Source of the DNA: Paracoccus sp. DMF-8 | Lineage (GTDB): Bacteria; Pseudomonadota; Alphaproteobacteria; Rhodobacterales; Rhodobacteraceae | Assembly (NCBI RefSeq): GCF_029309835.1 | Contig: NZ_JARJHL010000010.1 | Coordinates: forward strand, 248,001-312,000 | Direction: 5' to 3' | Length of the DNA stretch: 64,000 nucleotides | Shown: positions 41,632 to 50,890 of the stretch, piece by piece | Position numbering within the stretch: position 1 is the first letter of the stretch | Layout: every line of letters begins with the position of its first letter | Program-made: the position numbers and the translations under genes | The notes under the pieces: model-generated | Databases searched by the model: none | Told to the model about the DNA's origin: nothing | What the model saw: only the letters and a program-made list of their open reading frames with translations

Positions 41632-42507
41632 CTAGGGAACGATGAATTCGACGCCGGGCAGGCCCGCGATTTCCGCAAGGTCGCGGTCATAGATCGCGGT
41701 CAGCTCGTCGATGGTGTCCTGCGTCCAGCCGGGAAGGGTGACGGTGGTCTCGATCATCTCGGGGCGGACATATTGTTCCAGCGCGCGGGCAAAGATATCG
41801 CGGCGCCCGGCGATGGTGACCCGTTCCTGCGCGGCCATTTCGTCGCGGATAAAGCGGATGCCGTCGGGTTGCAGGATCTCGCCCAGAACCAGCAGGCCGG
41901 CCTTCAGCGGCACGTCGCCCGGCATGGTGGCGATGGCGCGCACGACCTCGGGCCAGATCAGGGGCGTATCTTCGTGCGACCAGATCACCAGCCTGCGGCC
42001 CCGCGCGGCGCTGACCATGTCGCGCACCGTCGGCGCCCAACGCATGTCCTGCAACTGCACGCCCGCCATGATATCCTGATAAGAGCGGTCCTCGATCCGG
42101 CTGATGCAATAGGGGATCAGGGTGGCGGGGTTTTTCAGCCCGATGAAGAATTCGACCTCGGCACTGGGGAACAGGTTGGCCAGCGCGGCCATGCGTTCGG
42201 CGGACAGCCGCATCAGCCCTTCGGGCGTGATGGCGCGGTCCGGCACGCCCAGAAAGCCCGGCTGGCTGCAGATCACCCGCTGCGTCCCGTCATTGTCGAG
42301 GATCGCGTCCAGCATCATCTCTTCCATGTCGGGGGTGGCGGGGCCGCCGCGCAGCGAATTCAGCGCGCTTTCAAAGACGCCGCGATGGCGGTTGCGCGAG
42401 ACCACCTCGACCCCGTTCTGCAAAAGCCATTCGCGGTTTTGCAGCAATGTTTTCAGCAGCCCGTCGTGATCCGTCCCATGAACGCCACAGTGAAAAACGA
42501 TCTGCAT
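41632..42507 (-). CDS. Sulfotransferase-like hypothetical protein (291 aa)
   Basis: Starts MQIVFHCGVHGTDHDGLLKT, a P-loop-like beginning of sulfotransferase-type proteins of Rhodobacterales, followed by EWLLQNGVEVVSRNRHRGVF. RLVIWSHEDTPLIWPEVVRA and GWTQDTIDELTAIYDRDLAE are later landmarks. The substrate is unknown. The start at 42507 excludes an N-terminal Arg/Pro-rich stretch that is antisense to the downstream gene. Confidence 0.65.
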   Translation of the reverse strand: MQIVFHCGVHGTDHDGLLKTLLQNREWLLQNGVEVVSRNRHRGVFESALNSLRGGPATPDMEEMMLDAILDNDGTQRVICSQPGFLGVPDRAITPEGLMRLSAERMAALANLFPSAEVEFFIGLKNPATLIPYCISRIEDRSYQDIMAGVQLQDMRWAPTVRDMVSAARGRRLVIWSHEDTPLIWPEVVRAIATMPGDVPLKAGLLVLGEILQPDGIRFIRDEMAAQERVTIAGRRDIFARALEQYVRPEMIETTVTLPGWTQDTIDELTAIYDRDLAEIAGLPGVEFIVP

Positions 42508-42589
42508 CGGGCAAGACTCCATCCAAGACGGGCGCACCTTAGACGTCATTCGTGGACAGGGAAACCGCCCTCGTGCTAGGTCACGGACC

Positions 42590-44299
42590 ATGTCCCAGGA
42601 ACCGCCGAAAGCCCCGCCGCAGCGCCGCCGTATCGGCGAAGGGCGCATCTGGTCGCTGGTCGCCATCGCGGTCGCGGCGCTGGTGCTGGCGCCGATCCTG
42701 TCGGTGGGCTGGATCGCTCTTTTCCCGACCGAAAACATCTGGCCGCATCTGATGGCGACGACGCTGCCGCGCTATTTCGGCAATACGGTCAAGCTGGCGG
42801 TCGGCACCGGGATTCTGGCCGCGATCATGGGGGCGGGGACCGCCTGGCTGGTCAGCATGTATGAATTCCCCGGCCGCCGCTGGCTGGAATGGCTGCTGGT
42901 GCTGCCGCTGGCCGTCCCGGCCTATGTCGGCGCCTATGCGCTGGCGGATTTCCTGGACTATTCCGGCCCCGTCCAGATCGCGCTGCGCGAGACCTTTGGC
43001 TGGACCTCGGCGCGCGATTACTGGTTTCCGCGCATCAGGTCGCTGCCCTCGGCCGTGGTGGTGATCGCGGCCTCGGCCTTTCCTTATGTCTACCTGTTGT
43101 CGCGCGCCGCCTTTCGCGAGCAATCGGGCGGCATCTACGAGGTCGCGCGCGCCCTGGGCATCGGCGGCTGGCGGTTGTTTGGCCGCGTCGGCCTGCCGCT
43201 GGCGCGCCCGGCCATCGTTGCTGGCGCGACCATCGTGATGATGGAAAGCGTCGCCGATTACGGCACGGTCGCCTATTTCGGCGTCCAGACCCTGAACACC
43301 GGCATTTTCACCACCTGGCTCGAAGGGCGCAATGCAGGCGGCGCCGCCCAACTGGCCATGGTCATTCTGGTGATCGTCGTCCTTCTGACCGGCCTCGAGC
43401 GTATCAGCCGGGGCAGGGCGCGTTTCCACCGGGGCGCGCGGCAGAACCGTCCGCTGATCCGCCAGCGCCTGACGGGTGCGTGTGCGGCACTGGCGACGGC
43501 GGCCTGCCTGTTTCCGTTCCTGCTGGGCTTTGTCCTGCCCGTCGCGGTGATCCTGAAATATGCGCTGGCCTATCCGCAGGGCTGGTTCGGGCCGGGGCTT
43601 TTGCGCGCGCTGACCCATACGGTCACGCTTGGCGGGCTGGCCGCGGCGATCACGCTGGTTCTGGCGCTGCTGATGGTTTACGGCGTGCGCCTGTCGCGCA
43701 GCCGCCTGCCGTCGATGCTGCTGCCGGTGACGATGGTCGGCTATGCCGCGCCGGGCGCCGTGCTGGCCGTCGGCATCCTGTTCCCGCTGGCCGCGCTGGA
43801 TCACCGTCTGGCCGATGCGGTGACGGCGATCACCGGCAGCGATCCGGGGCTGATCCTGACCGGGTCGGGTTTCGCCATCGTGCTGGCCTATGTCGTGCGC
43901 TTTTTCGCGATTGCCCAGAACACGGTCGATTCGGCCTTTACCCGCGTCTCGCCTTCGCTGCCGATGGCGGCGCGGTTGCTGGGGCGCAACCGGGCACAGG
44001 TGCTGACCGGGATCTATCTGCCGCTGATGAAGGGTTCCCTGGGGTCGGCGCTGCTGCTGGTCTTTGTCGATTGCGCCAAGGAACTGCCCGCCACCATGCT
44101 GCTGCGCCCCTTCAACTACGAAACCCTGGCGACCCGCGTCCACCAACGCGCCAGCCTCGAGGATCTGGGCAATGCCGCGCCCGCCGCGCTTCTGGTCATG
44201 GCGGTCAGCATGGTCGCGGTTCTGTTGCTGGCGCGGTCGAACCTTGGCTTGCACAATGCGCGCGCTCGGGCTATCGCAGAAAGCGACGTGCCGGCTTAG
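42590..44299 (+). CDS. Fe(3+)-type ABC transporter permease (FbpB/AfuB-like)
   Basis: 569 residues: two homologous six-helix halves. The cytoplasmic loops with EAA-like motifs are present in each half (YEVARALGIGGWRLFGRVGL and AAARLLGRNRAQVLTGIYLP). Moves iron (or another cation/phosphonate) across the inner membrane with a periplasmic binding protein, possibly the one at 58878-59879, which lies about 16 kb away on the other strand. The last ten bases of the CDS overlap the tRNA-Thr gene. Confidence 0.85.
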   Translation: MSQEPPKAPPQRRRIGEGRIWSLVAIAVAALVLAPILSVGWIALFPTENIWPHLMATTLPRYFGNTVKLAVGTGILAAIMGAGTAWLVSMYEFPGRRWLEWLLVLPLAVPAYVGAYALADFLDYSGPVQIALRETFGWTSARDYWFPRIRSLPSAVVVIAASAFPYVYLLSRAAFREQSGGIYEVARALGIGGWRLFGRVGLPLARPAIVAGATIVMMESVADYGTVAYFGVQTLNTGIFTTWLEGRNAGGAAQLAMVILVIVVLLTGLERISRGRARFHRGARQNRPLIRQRLTGACAALATAACLFPFLLGFVLPVAVILKYALAYPQGWFGPGLLRALTHTVTLGGLAAAITLVLALLMVYGVRLSRSRLPSMLLPVTMVGYAAPGAVLAVGILFPLAALDHRLADAVTAITGSDPGLILTGSGFAIVLAYVVRFFAIAQNTVDSAFTRVSPSLPMAARLLGRNRAQVLTGIYLPLMKGSLGSALLLVFVDCAKELPATMLLRPFNYETLATRVHQRASLEDLGNAAPAALLVMAVSMVAVLLLARSNLGLHNARARAIAESDVPA

Positions 44300-44365
44300 C
44301 TCAGCAGGTAGAGCAGCTGATTTGTAATCAGAAGGTCACGGGTTCGATTCCTGTAGCCGGCACCA
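44290..44365 (+). tRNA. tRNA-Thr (anticodon TGT)
   Basis: GCCGGCTTAGCTCAGCAGGT folds as a cloverleaf: acceptor GCCGGCT/AGCCGGC, anticodon loop TTTGTAA, T arm GGGTTCGATTCC. The CCA end is encoded (44363-44365). The 5' end overlaps the stop of the permease gene (TAG 44297-44299). Its 3' end points to the second prophage remnant. Confidence 0.95.
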
Positions 44366-44563
44366 ATAAAACCACGAAATTACAGATATTTATGAGCAAG
44401 GCTTCACAAGGGGGCTTTTCTCGTTTCCATCCTGGGGAACGCTGGGGTAACATTCGGCACACCAGATCTTGCGCCTGCTGTAGCGTGACACGAAGTCTTG
44501 CAGGGTGTGACACGAATATTTGCAGCAATTGGATTTTGATTTCAGGGGCCGTGAACGCCGCTT
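44366..44563. other. Left junction of prophage 2 with 22-bp repeats
   Basis: 198 bp without a clear gene. Holds two direct repeats, GTGACACGAAGTCTTGCAG (44485-44503) and GTGACACGAATATTTGCAG (44507-44525), 22 bp apart. Possibly regulator or recombinase/transposase binding sites at the prophage edge. Confidence 0.45.
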
Positions 44564-44974
44564 TTAAATGGGGCCATCATCGTCCCCTTTCAGCCGTTTC
44601 CGAATGCCGCTTGCCAACACCGCCAGCCAGATCAACCAGACCGCGCCCATCGCTGCTGCGGCTGCCTTGTGGTCGGCGGGCGGGACGAAGGCAAAGGGCA
44701 GGCTGGTGATCGACGCGCCCAGGGTGACATGGGTCGCATCGTCCAGGCTATCGCGCCAGTCGGCGCCGCGTTGGATCAGGACCTCCCAGCCCAGCCAATA
44801 GGCCAGCCCGACCAGGGTGCCGACGATCCCGACCCAGATGCCGGCCGCGACCCCGATCAGTGCCAGCGGCCCGCCGATGATGGCAGCGTGCCCCGCCTGA
44901 CCGCCCATCCAGCGATACCAGTCATCCGGATAGGCGTCGGGCTGGCGCAGATAGGCCCAAATGGCGCGGATCAT
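44564..44974 (-). CDS. Phage membrane protein (holin-region type)
   Basis: 136 residues from the ATG at 44974. MIRAIWAYLRQPDAYPDDWY, then two or three hydrophobic helices (IIGGPLALIGVAAGIWVGIV; VWLIWLAVLASGI) and a charged end RKRLKGDDDG. Likely an envelope protein of the second prophage. Its start overlaps the stop of the tail protein 44971-45763. Confidence 0.55.
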   Translation of the reverse strand: MIRAIWAYLRQPDAYPDDWYRWMGGQAGHAAIIGGPLALIGVAAGIWVGIVGTLVGLAYWLGWEVLIQRGADWRDSLDDATHVTLGASITSLPFAFVPPADHKAAAAAMGAVWLIWLAVLASGIRKRLKGDDDGPI

Positions 44975-45763
44975 GTCACCGCCAGCCCGTGCTTGTTGGC
45001 CAGATAGGCCCGGATCGCCGTGACGGTTGCATCCATTGCGGCAGACCCGTCCGTGACCATCGAAATGATGTCCTTTGCCGCCCCGACGAAGGAGGTGCTC
45101 AGATAGCCCCACAGGATGCGCTGGAGATAGAAATCGGGATAGGCTGCGGTCCCGTCGCCGGCAAACAGCACGCCGTTCTCCCAGACCTTGAACCCGCTGG
45201 TATTGGTTAGCACGAATGCGAACAGGCGCCACGTTCCAGTGCCGAGGAGCGCCCCCTGACGACGGTCTCTGTATCGTTTCCGGTGCCGTTCCAGCGCAGG
45301 GTGTCCCAGCGCCTCGGCACTGAATACCACATCAGGTTATTGCGCCCGCCCGCCGCATTCGTATCTTGCGCGGCGTAACCGGCGAAGTTGTTGGCTGTGT
45401 TCTCGGTGTCCATCTGCGCGACGACGAAGATGCGGGTGCCTCTGAAATCGGCGGGATTGGCAAGCAGAAGACCGCCATGCGACCCGGAATTGACAAAGCC
45501 ACGGGCGGTCAGCTGCGTTGTCGATGCGCCATTCTGATTGAGCCCGGACACCGCCGTCGCATCGAACGCCGCCCCGCGCCGCCCCGGTTTGGCACGCTGG
45601 TGACCAAGCCGCTGCCGTCCACCGCAGCATCGTCGGGTGACAGATGCAGCGGGATTTGACCAAGGCCGGTGCCATGATTGGCTGCAAGAGGATCGACCGG
45701 CTCGCCGCCGCCACCAGAGCGGATGCGCATGGGCGGCCAAAATCGGTCCAGATGTAGCCGCAT
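44971..45763 (-). pseudogene. LamG-like tail protein, two frame breaks
   Basis: Three frames together spell one protein: MRLHLDRFWPPMRIRSGGGG to VPNRGGAG, then AAFDATAVSGLNQNGASTTQ to DTETVVR, then GALLGTGTWRLFAFVLTNTS ending TAIRAYLANKHGL. The breaks lie at CCCC (45572-45575) and CCCCC (45252-45256). The span of 793 nt plus two bases equals 265 codons, matching two single-base losses. The C-terminal helix is typical of LamG-type phage lectins. Similar to 26144-26854. Confidence 0.6.
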
Positions 45764-45999
45764 CAGAAGCCCCGGATCACGGCCAGCGTGGTGCTGCCGC
45801 TGGACGTGCTGGCGCGCACCGATACAGCGGTTTCGACCTGAAAGGCCCCGCCGTCGCCGGGCAGGCGCAGGGCGGCATCGTCGCTCGCCGGATCCTGCGG
45901 ATAGATATCGACGGGCACGGCACCCTGATTTTGCAGAACATCGCCCGCCTGCAAGGCAATTGGGTCGGACAGAATGGCGCGGATGATGTGGCGGGGCAT
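45763..45999 (-). CDS. Small phage tail-region protein (78 aa)
   Basis: MPRHIIRAILSDPIALQAGD, then DDAALRLPGDGGAFQVETAV; beta-rich and intact. Ends at the start of the LamG-like gene, giving coupled translation. GGAGACACC precedes the ATG. Unknown role. Confidence 0.5.
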   Translation of the reverse strand: MPRHIIRAILSDPIALQAGDVLQNQGAVPVDIYPQDPASDDAALRLPGDGGAFQVETAVSVRASTSSGSTTLAVIRGF

Positions 46000-46014
46000 T
46001 GGTGTCTCCTTGGG

Positions 46015-46849
46015 TCAGGTTGCGTCAGGACGGCCTTTGGTGGCCTGAATGCTGGTGATCAGCCCGGCGCTGGACAGCTCATGCGTGACATTCTTGAGGT
46101 GCCATTCGCCGTCCAGTTCCGCCCGCAGCCCCGCCAACTGGACGAGGCCACCGCCGAACAGGCGCGGTTCGAGACCGGCAATCGTGGCGTCCAGCGTCAT
46201 CGCCGCGCGTTCTGCACCGGTCAGGGCCGATTCGGCAGCGCGGGTCGCCTCGGCCTCGGTCGGATACGGGTGGCGGATCTTCTTCAAGGGCGTGCCGGAT
46301 CCGGCCTTGACCTTATGGGTGATGCCCGTCGCGGTGTCCGTCCATTCGGCCTCGGCCGCGCGATAGACGGTGCGGCCATCGACCGCCCAGGACCAGTCCG
46401 ACAGGCGCGCCCGCCGCCGTCTGGCCCTCACCGCGTTTCTGGACGAGGAGCGCGCCGCCCGCTGGCCTGGCCGTGGCGTCCAGCGTGGCGGCGATGCGCG
46501 ACAGGAAATGCAGATCGCTTTCGGCGGTCTGGGCCAGCCATGGCCAGCGGGTGGCGGCTATGCTGGCGCCAACGACAGGCCGCAGATCGACCGCAGCCGC
46601 GATATCGCGCACGATCTGGGCCAGCGTGACGTTTTCCCAGGACCGGGTTTTCGGGGCGCGGATTTCGCCCTTCATGTCGGCGGCTGTCGCGGTGACACGC
46701 AAGGTCAGCGCCGGGCCGGTGCCTGACAGGCCGTCAACGGAAAAGATGCCCAAGATGTGCAGGGGCTGGCCCTGAAAGCCCAGGGCAATTTCGATCCGGG
46801 CGTCTTCTTCTGGCCACGCGATTCGGCTGGCGCGGTCAACGATGGCCAT
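46015..46849 (-). pseudogene. Phage late control gene D protein, frame broken near 46410
   Basis: Baseplate-type protein related to P2 gpD. N-terminal part: VDRASRIAWPEEDARIEIAL, then the SRIAATLDATARPAGGALL region. The frame changes inside GCGGCGGGCGCG and resumes RLSDWSWAVDGRTVYRAAEA to QATKGRPDAT. The span of 835 nt is one over; removing one base from CCC (46410-46412) gives 277 residues. AAGGAGTAG precedes the ATG. It follows gpI after only five bases. Confidence 0.7.
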
Positions 46850-46854
46850 AAGGG

Positions 46855-47775
46855 CTACTCCTTGCCTTCAGCCGCGCGGGCGGCGGCGAAATCTTCGGCG
46901 CTCATGTTGAGTTGGCGGCACACGGCCAGTTCCTCGGCATTCAGCTGGCCGGGCTTTGCCCCCGGGTCTTTCTTGCCGAGGTCGGTCAGGGGCGCGATCA
47001 CCGGCTGCGCCGCGACAAAGGCGCGGAAGCGGTCCAGACCGCCTTCGGCGCGGCAGGTCGCAAGGTGATAGTCGCGGCTGGCCGGGGCGATCTTGCCCTC
47101 GGCAACCGCCGCATCCACCGCATCGGTTGCGGCTTGTTCGGCGCGGCCTTTCTCGGCCGTTTCGCATTCGGTGATCCGGTTCAGCGCCAGCTGCTCGGCC
47201 GATTTCAGGCCATTGATCGCCAGCACGGCTTCGGCTGCGGTGGCGGTCGGGGTCAGGCCAAGGGCCTCCAGGACGGCGGGGTCCATAGGGTCATTCTCCG
47301 TTTCAGAGGTTTCGCGGTTGAGGGCGGGAAGGTCGAAATTCGGCAGGTTTGTCAGACCCACGGATGCCGGGCGCGACACGACGCGCTGCGGCCCCGCAAA
47401 GAAAAAGCCCGGGCTGAGATAGCGATAGCCGCGCGATGCGATCGCGGCACGGCCGGTTTCGGTCCAGTCGATCCGGCCCCACAGCGCGCCATCACGATTG
47501 GCAAGCTCCTTGACCCAGCCAATGGCGTCAGCGCGTTCGCCCTTGTCACCCTTGACATGGGTCGCGTGTTCGAAATCGACGGGGGCCTCCATGCCCGAGG
47601 CGGCACGCTCGGCATAGGCCTGCACCACGGCATCAGGGTCGGGCAAGGACCACGACCGACCATCGCGAGACGGCAGATGCGGCCCTTGCGGGGTCAGCTG
47701 GACCCAATCGGGCACGGCCCCCTCTTCGGAGCAGAGCGCCAGCGGCATGGATTGAAAGACGGATCGTTTCGACAT
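46855..47775 (-). CDS. Mu-like prohead protease (gpI)
   Basis: 306 residues. PDWVQLTPQGPHLPSRDGRS, PVDFEHATHVKGDKGERADA with the catalytic-type His, ELANRDGALWGRIDWTETGR and YRYLSPGFFF are hallmarks of the Mu gpI peptidase/scaffold family. The C-terminal helical part (EECETAEKGRAEQ-like region and AAEGKE end) would act as scaffold. Intact, but its capsid partner gene is missing downstream. Confidence 0.85.
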   Translation of the reverse strand: MSKRSVFQSMPLALCSEEGAVPDWVQLTPQGPHLPSRDGRSWSLPDPDAVVQAYAERAASGMEAPVDFEHATHVKGDKGERADAIGWVKELANRDGALWGRIDWTETGRAAIASRGYRYLSPGFFFAGPQRVVSRPASVGLTNLPNFDLPALNRETSETENDPMDPAVLEALGLTPTATAAEAVLAINGLKSAEQLALNRITECETAEKGRAEQAATDAVDAAVAEGKIAPASRDYHLATCRAEGGLDRFRAFVAAQPVIAPLTDLGKKDPGAKPGQLNAEELAVCRQLNMSAEDFAAARAAEGKE

Positions 47776-47992
47776 GCGGGCACCATCGCAGTTGCCCGCT
47801 GCCGGATAGACCTTGAAACATTTCGGGGGATGGCGGGCCGCGCCCGTGCGACAACCCTATCCAGATGGAAGGGTGCCTGTCGAGGGGTTTAAGGCCGGGT
47901 TGAAAACCGCATTAAACAAGCGCATATATATAGTGTGACCCGAGCCAACGGCTTGCCATCTTCGGGATGCGAGGGAGGGCCGTCCCTCCGGG
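47776..47992. other. Intergenic region between gpI and the chimeric head gene
   Basis: 217 bp, no gene seen. Contains TATATATA (about 47922-47931) and a GC hairpin GAGGGCCGTCCCTC near 47974-47988 that could terminate the leftward head transcript. Confidence 0.4.
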
Positions 47993-49678
47993 TCACGATT
48001 TATCCAGATCTATAATCTTATTGCCCTGCTCGGAAGCGCGCTTGCGAAAGCCCCTTTCTGTGCTGGGCATGATCGAACGCACCCGCATCGCGTCATCGAA
48101 CCACACGATCAGAGCGGTCGGCCGTTCGGCCTTTCCCGGACGCGCGCTTTCAGCAACATGAAAATATCGGTTGAACGGGATCAGGACACGCAATGTCTTC
48201 AATCCATCACCGCGCTCTTCCACGGCCGCCAGCGTGGCGCCGTCGATATTCGCCACCAGCGACATCAGCGCCTTGCGGAATTCCGCGTCCTTCGGATCGT
48301 GATCCATGACGACATGCCCGAACGTGTCGTGGTTGACCCAGATCATACGGTCATCCGGGCCGGCCTCGGCCGCGATCTGCGCGGGCAACTGACCGACCGG
48401 CGCCCGACCGGGGGCACCATCCATGATCCGCCGAACCCGCCAGCTGGTCGCGATGTCTCGCAATGCGGCCTGACGTGCCGCCTCGGGCAGCTCATCCAGC
48501 TTCTCGGCCAGGAAACTTTCCATACCATCCAGCCGCAGCTGACCGGGATTGCGCTGCCAGCCCGGATCAATGCCCTGCGGGACGATCCGCACCTCGCCGG
48601 TGCGTTGGTTTTCGACAACGGTGTCCGCCACCTCGGGTTCGACGGACACCCCGCGCCGCGCGGCCTCGGCCCTTGTCACCTGACGGACCCAGCATTTGCA
48701 GCCCCAGCCGTTCGGCGGAAACCATTCGTCCCAGAACGGGCTGTCCACCGGCAGAATCGTCCCGGCTTTTGCCAGATGGTGCGGCCGGTGGTTTTCGCTC
48801 GGACCCGTGCGGTATTCCAGATAAGGAAAGGCGCGCTTGGTGCGCTGGATCCGCTCCCACTGGCCTGCCGCCCGGGCGCTGCGGATGTTGGCATTATATA
48901 TGGTGCGCAGGCGGCGCGGACTGCCCAGCTGCACCAGCTCGGTCTCGCCGGTCACCGGATCGACCATTTCGCGCTTGCCCCACCACTCGGCCAGATTCGG
49001 ATTCGATTTCCAGTTTTTCTGAAACGCGTCGAACGGCAGCCCCTCATCCAGCGCCCTCTGAACCTCGCCGCGCATCGCCTCCAGTAGGTCAAGCTCCATC
49101 GCCTTCTTCTTCATTTCCTCGGCGCGGTTCATGTGCAGCAGCAGGACGCCGATCGATCCGACCATGCTGGTTTCCGACACAACGACAGAACCGGCCTGAC
49201 TTGCGATCCAGTAGGCGGCGCTGCACGCGGTATCGTTGACGACGGCCACCACCTTCTTACGCGCGCCGACCTCTCGAACCATCGCGGCCAGCCCGGCGAT
49301 GCCGCCCGCTTCGCCGCCGCCGCTGTCGATATCAAGGACGATGGCCTTCACATCAGGGGCGGCGCCGGCGGCCCGCAGTTGGGCCGCGATGCTCTCATAG
49401 GAGACAAGGCCGGAATGCGCCCCGATCCACGCACCGCGGTTCACCAGCGATCCGACGATGCTGATGATCGCAACGCCGCCCGCGGTGTTGTAGGGCCGCG
49501 CTGCGCCATCAGCACCGCGCGACGATCCCCGGAAACGGGATGCCTCGGCGGGAAGCGCGGAAAGGTCGGGACCGGCAACCCCGATTCGGCCCGCCAGAAC
49601 GTCGAGGATCACGGCCGCTTTCGACGGATCCAGCAGAAGCGGACGGTTCAGAACGCGATCAGCCAGCAGGGCGGCCAT
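47993..49678 (-). CDS. Chimeric S49 peptidase N-terminus / Mu gpF-like head protein C-terminus
   Basis: 561 residues in one open frame. Residues 1 to about 190 are a lambda-C-like S49 protease: VAIISIVGSLVNRGAWIGAH, VLDIDSGGGEAGGI and NDTACSAAYWIASQAG with the Ser nucleophile, TSMVGSIGVLLLHMNRAEEM. Right after, from EMKKKAMELDLLEAMRGEVQ onward, the sequence is a Mu gpF-like minor head protein: IYNANIRSARAAGQWERIQ, LEYRTGPSENHRPHH and DEWFPPNGWGCKCWVRQV. The two halves belong to different phage types, so this is a deletion/recombination joint. Confidence 0.75.
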   Translation of the reverse strand: MAALLADRVLNRPLLLDPSKAAVILDVLAGRIGVAGPDLSALPAEASRFRGSSRGADGAARPYNTAGGVAIISIVGSLVNRGAWIGAHSGLVSYESIAAQLRAAGAAPDVKAIVLDIDSGGGEAGGIAGLAAMVREVGARKKVVAVVNDTACSAAYWIASQAGSVVVSETSMVGSIGVLLLHMNRAEEMKKKAMELDLLEAMRGEVQRALDEGLPFDAFQKNWKSNPNLAEWWGKREMVDPVTGETELVQLGSPRRLRTIYNANIRSARAAGQWERIQRTKRAFPYLEYRTGPSENHRPHHLAKAGTILPVDSPFWDEWFPPNGWGCKCWVRQVTRAEAARRGVSVEPEVADTVVENQRTGEVRIVPQGIDPGWQRNPGQLRLDGMESFLAEKLDELPEAARQAALRDIATSWRVRRIMDGAPGRAPVGQLPAQIAAEAGPDDRMIWVNHDTFGHVVMDHDPKDAEFRKALMSLVANIDGATLAAVEERGDGLKTLRVLIPFNRYFHVAESARPGKAERPTALIVWFDDAMRVRSIMPSTERGFRKRASEQGNKIIDLDKS

Positions 49679-49679
49679 G

Positions 49680-49885
49680 TCAGCCCTCCGATCCCGGCGC
49701 CGCATCGGTGCCGCGAACGCGGACCGTGACCGGCGTATAGTTTTTGGGTGCGACCTCGATCAGCCCGGCATCGACCAGCTGCGCGGCCCGCGCGTCGGTC
49801 AAGGTGACGGTCGCGCCTTCGGGCAGTGCCGACCTGCGACCTGCGGTTCCGCGCCCTTCGCGGTGATCATGTAGCGTTTCGCCAT
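49680..49885 (-). pseudogene. Small phage protein, frame broken at a 7-bp tandem repeat
   Basis: Start MAKRYMITAKGAEPQVAG; end SALPEGATVTLTDARAAQLV followed by DAGLIEVAPKNY in another frame. Between them lies CGCAGGTCGCAGGT (minus), two copies of a 7-bp unit; three copies would restore the frame. The span of 206 nt needs one more base for 69 codons. Stop overlaps the S49-type start by ATGA. Confidence 0.5.
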
Positions 49886-50890
49886 GGTGCAATCCTCTCG
49901 ATCAGCGGAAAATGATCCCCGCCCCGGTGATGGTGTTGATGGTTTGCGAGGTGCCGCCCGTGGCGTTGATCGTCGCAACGATCCCACCGCCCGCGACGAT
50001 GATATCCGCCGGGCCATCCGTCCCGCCCATGCGGCAGTTGGCGCCCTGCGCGGACACCGTGGCTCCGTGCGTGGCCTGCACCCCGGACTCGGTGCAGCCC
50101 GAGATATTCGCCGCCTGGCCTAGACCATCGCCGTGTGTTGGGCGTAAAGCCCGCCCTTCATCGCGCCGGAAAGGTTGACACCCTGCGCCGAAACCGAGGC
50201 GGACAGCGCATAAAGACCGCGCCCGCCTGCGTTTCGGAAATCGCCGAGACCCACTGAGGCAACACCGCCAGATCGCACATGCAGGCCGTCCTCGCCCGCG
50301 TTGCGGACGCCGCCGCCGCCGACCCTGACACCCGCGTCGGGACCGTTCACCAGGATACCGTCGCGATTCGTCGCGACGCCCGTGGTATCCATCTGGAACA
50401 CCTGCGAAATCGTGGGCATCACCCCGCCGTTGACTGCTGAAAATGCCGGGTAACGATCCGAAACCACACCGGTCAGCGCATTGCGACGGATGATCGTCAG
50501 TGCATCGACGCCCGTGATCTGGACCCAGCCCAGATTGATGCCCGAGACCACGACCTGTTCGGACATGATGAAGCCCGCCAGAAGGCGGATCACCGCAGTG
50601 AACCCACCCGAGCGGAATGCGGGGCGGCGGCGCGACAGTTCGGCCAGCGCCTCGTTGATCGACGCATACTGACCACCGGCCCCGACCGTCACCTCGACGT
50701 CAGCGACCTGACGCAGGTCATCGACGGCGGCTTTCAGGTAGGATGTGCGGTTGGCCAGCTTCTGAATCGGCCAGTTCGCAAGGCCCTCGTCGGCGGCTGG
50801 ATCGGGTGGGCCCCCGTGATCTGGAAGCCGTTTTGAAGTTCAGGAATGTTTTCTTCCCAGATCGCGCTTTCCGCGATGTTCGGGACGCTA

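Noticed and set aside
40359..41690. 443-codon open frame on the minus strand
   Set aside because: Shadow of the MFS exporter on the plus strand.
42581..44254. 557-codon open frame on the minus strand
   Set aside because: Shadow of the iron permease gene; its product is Gln/Arg/His-rich without domains.
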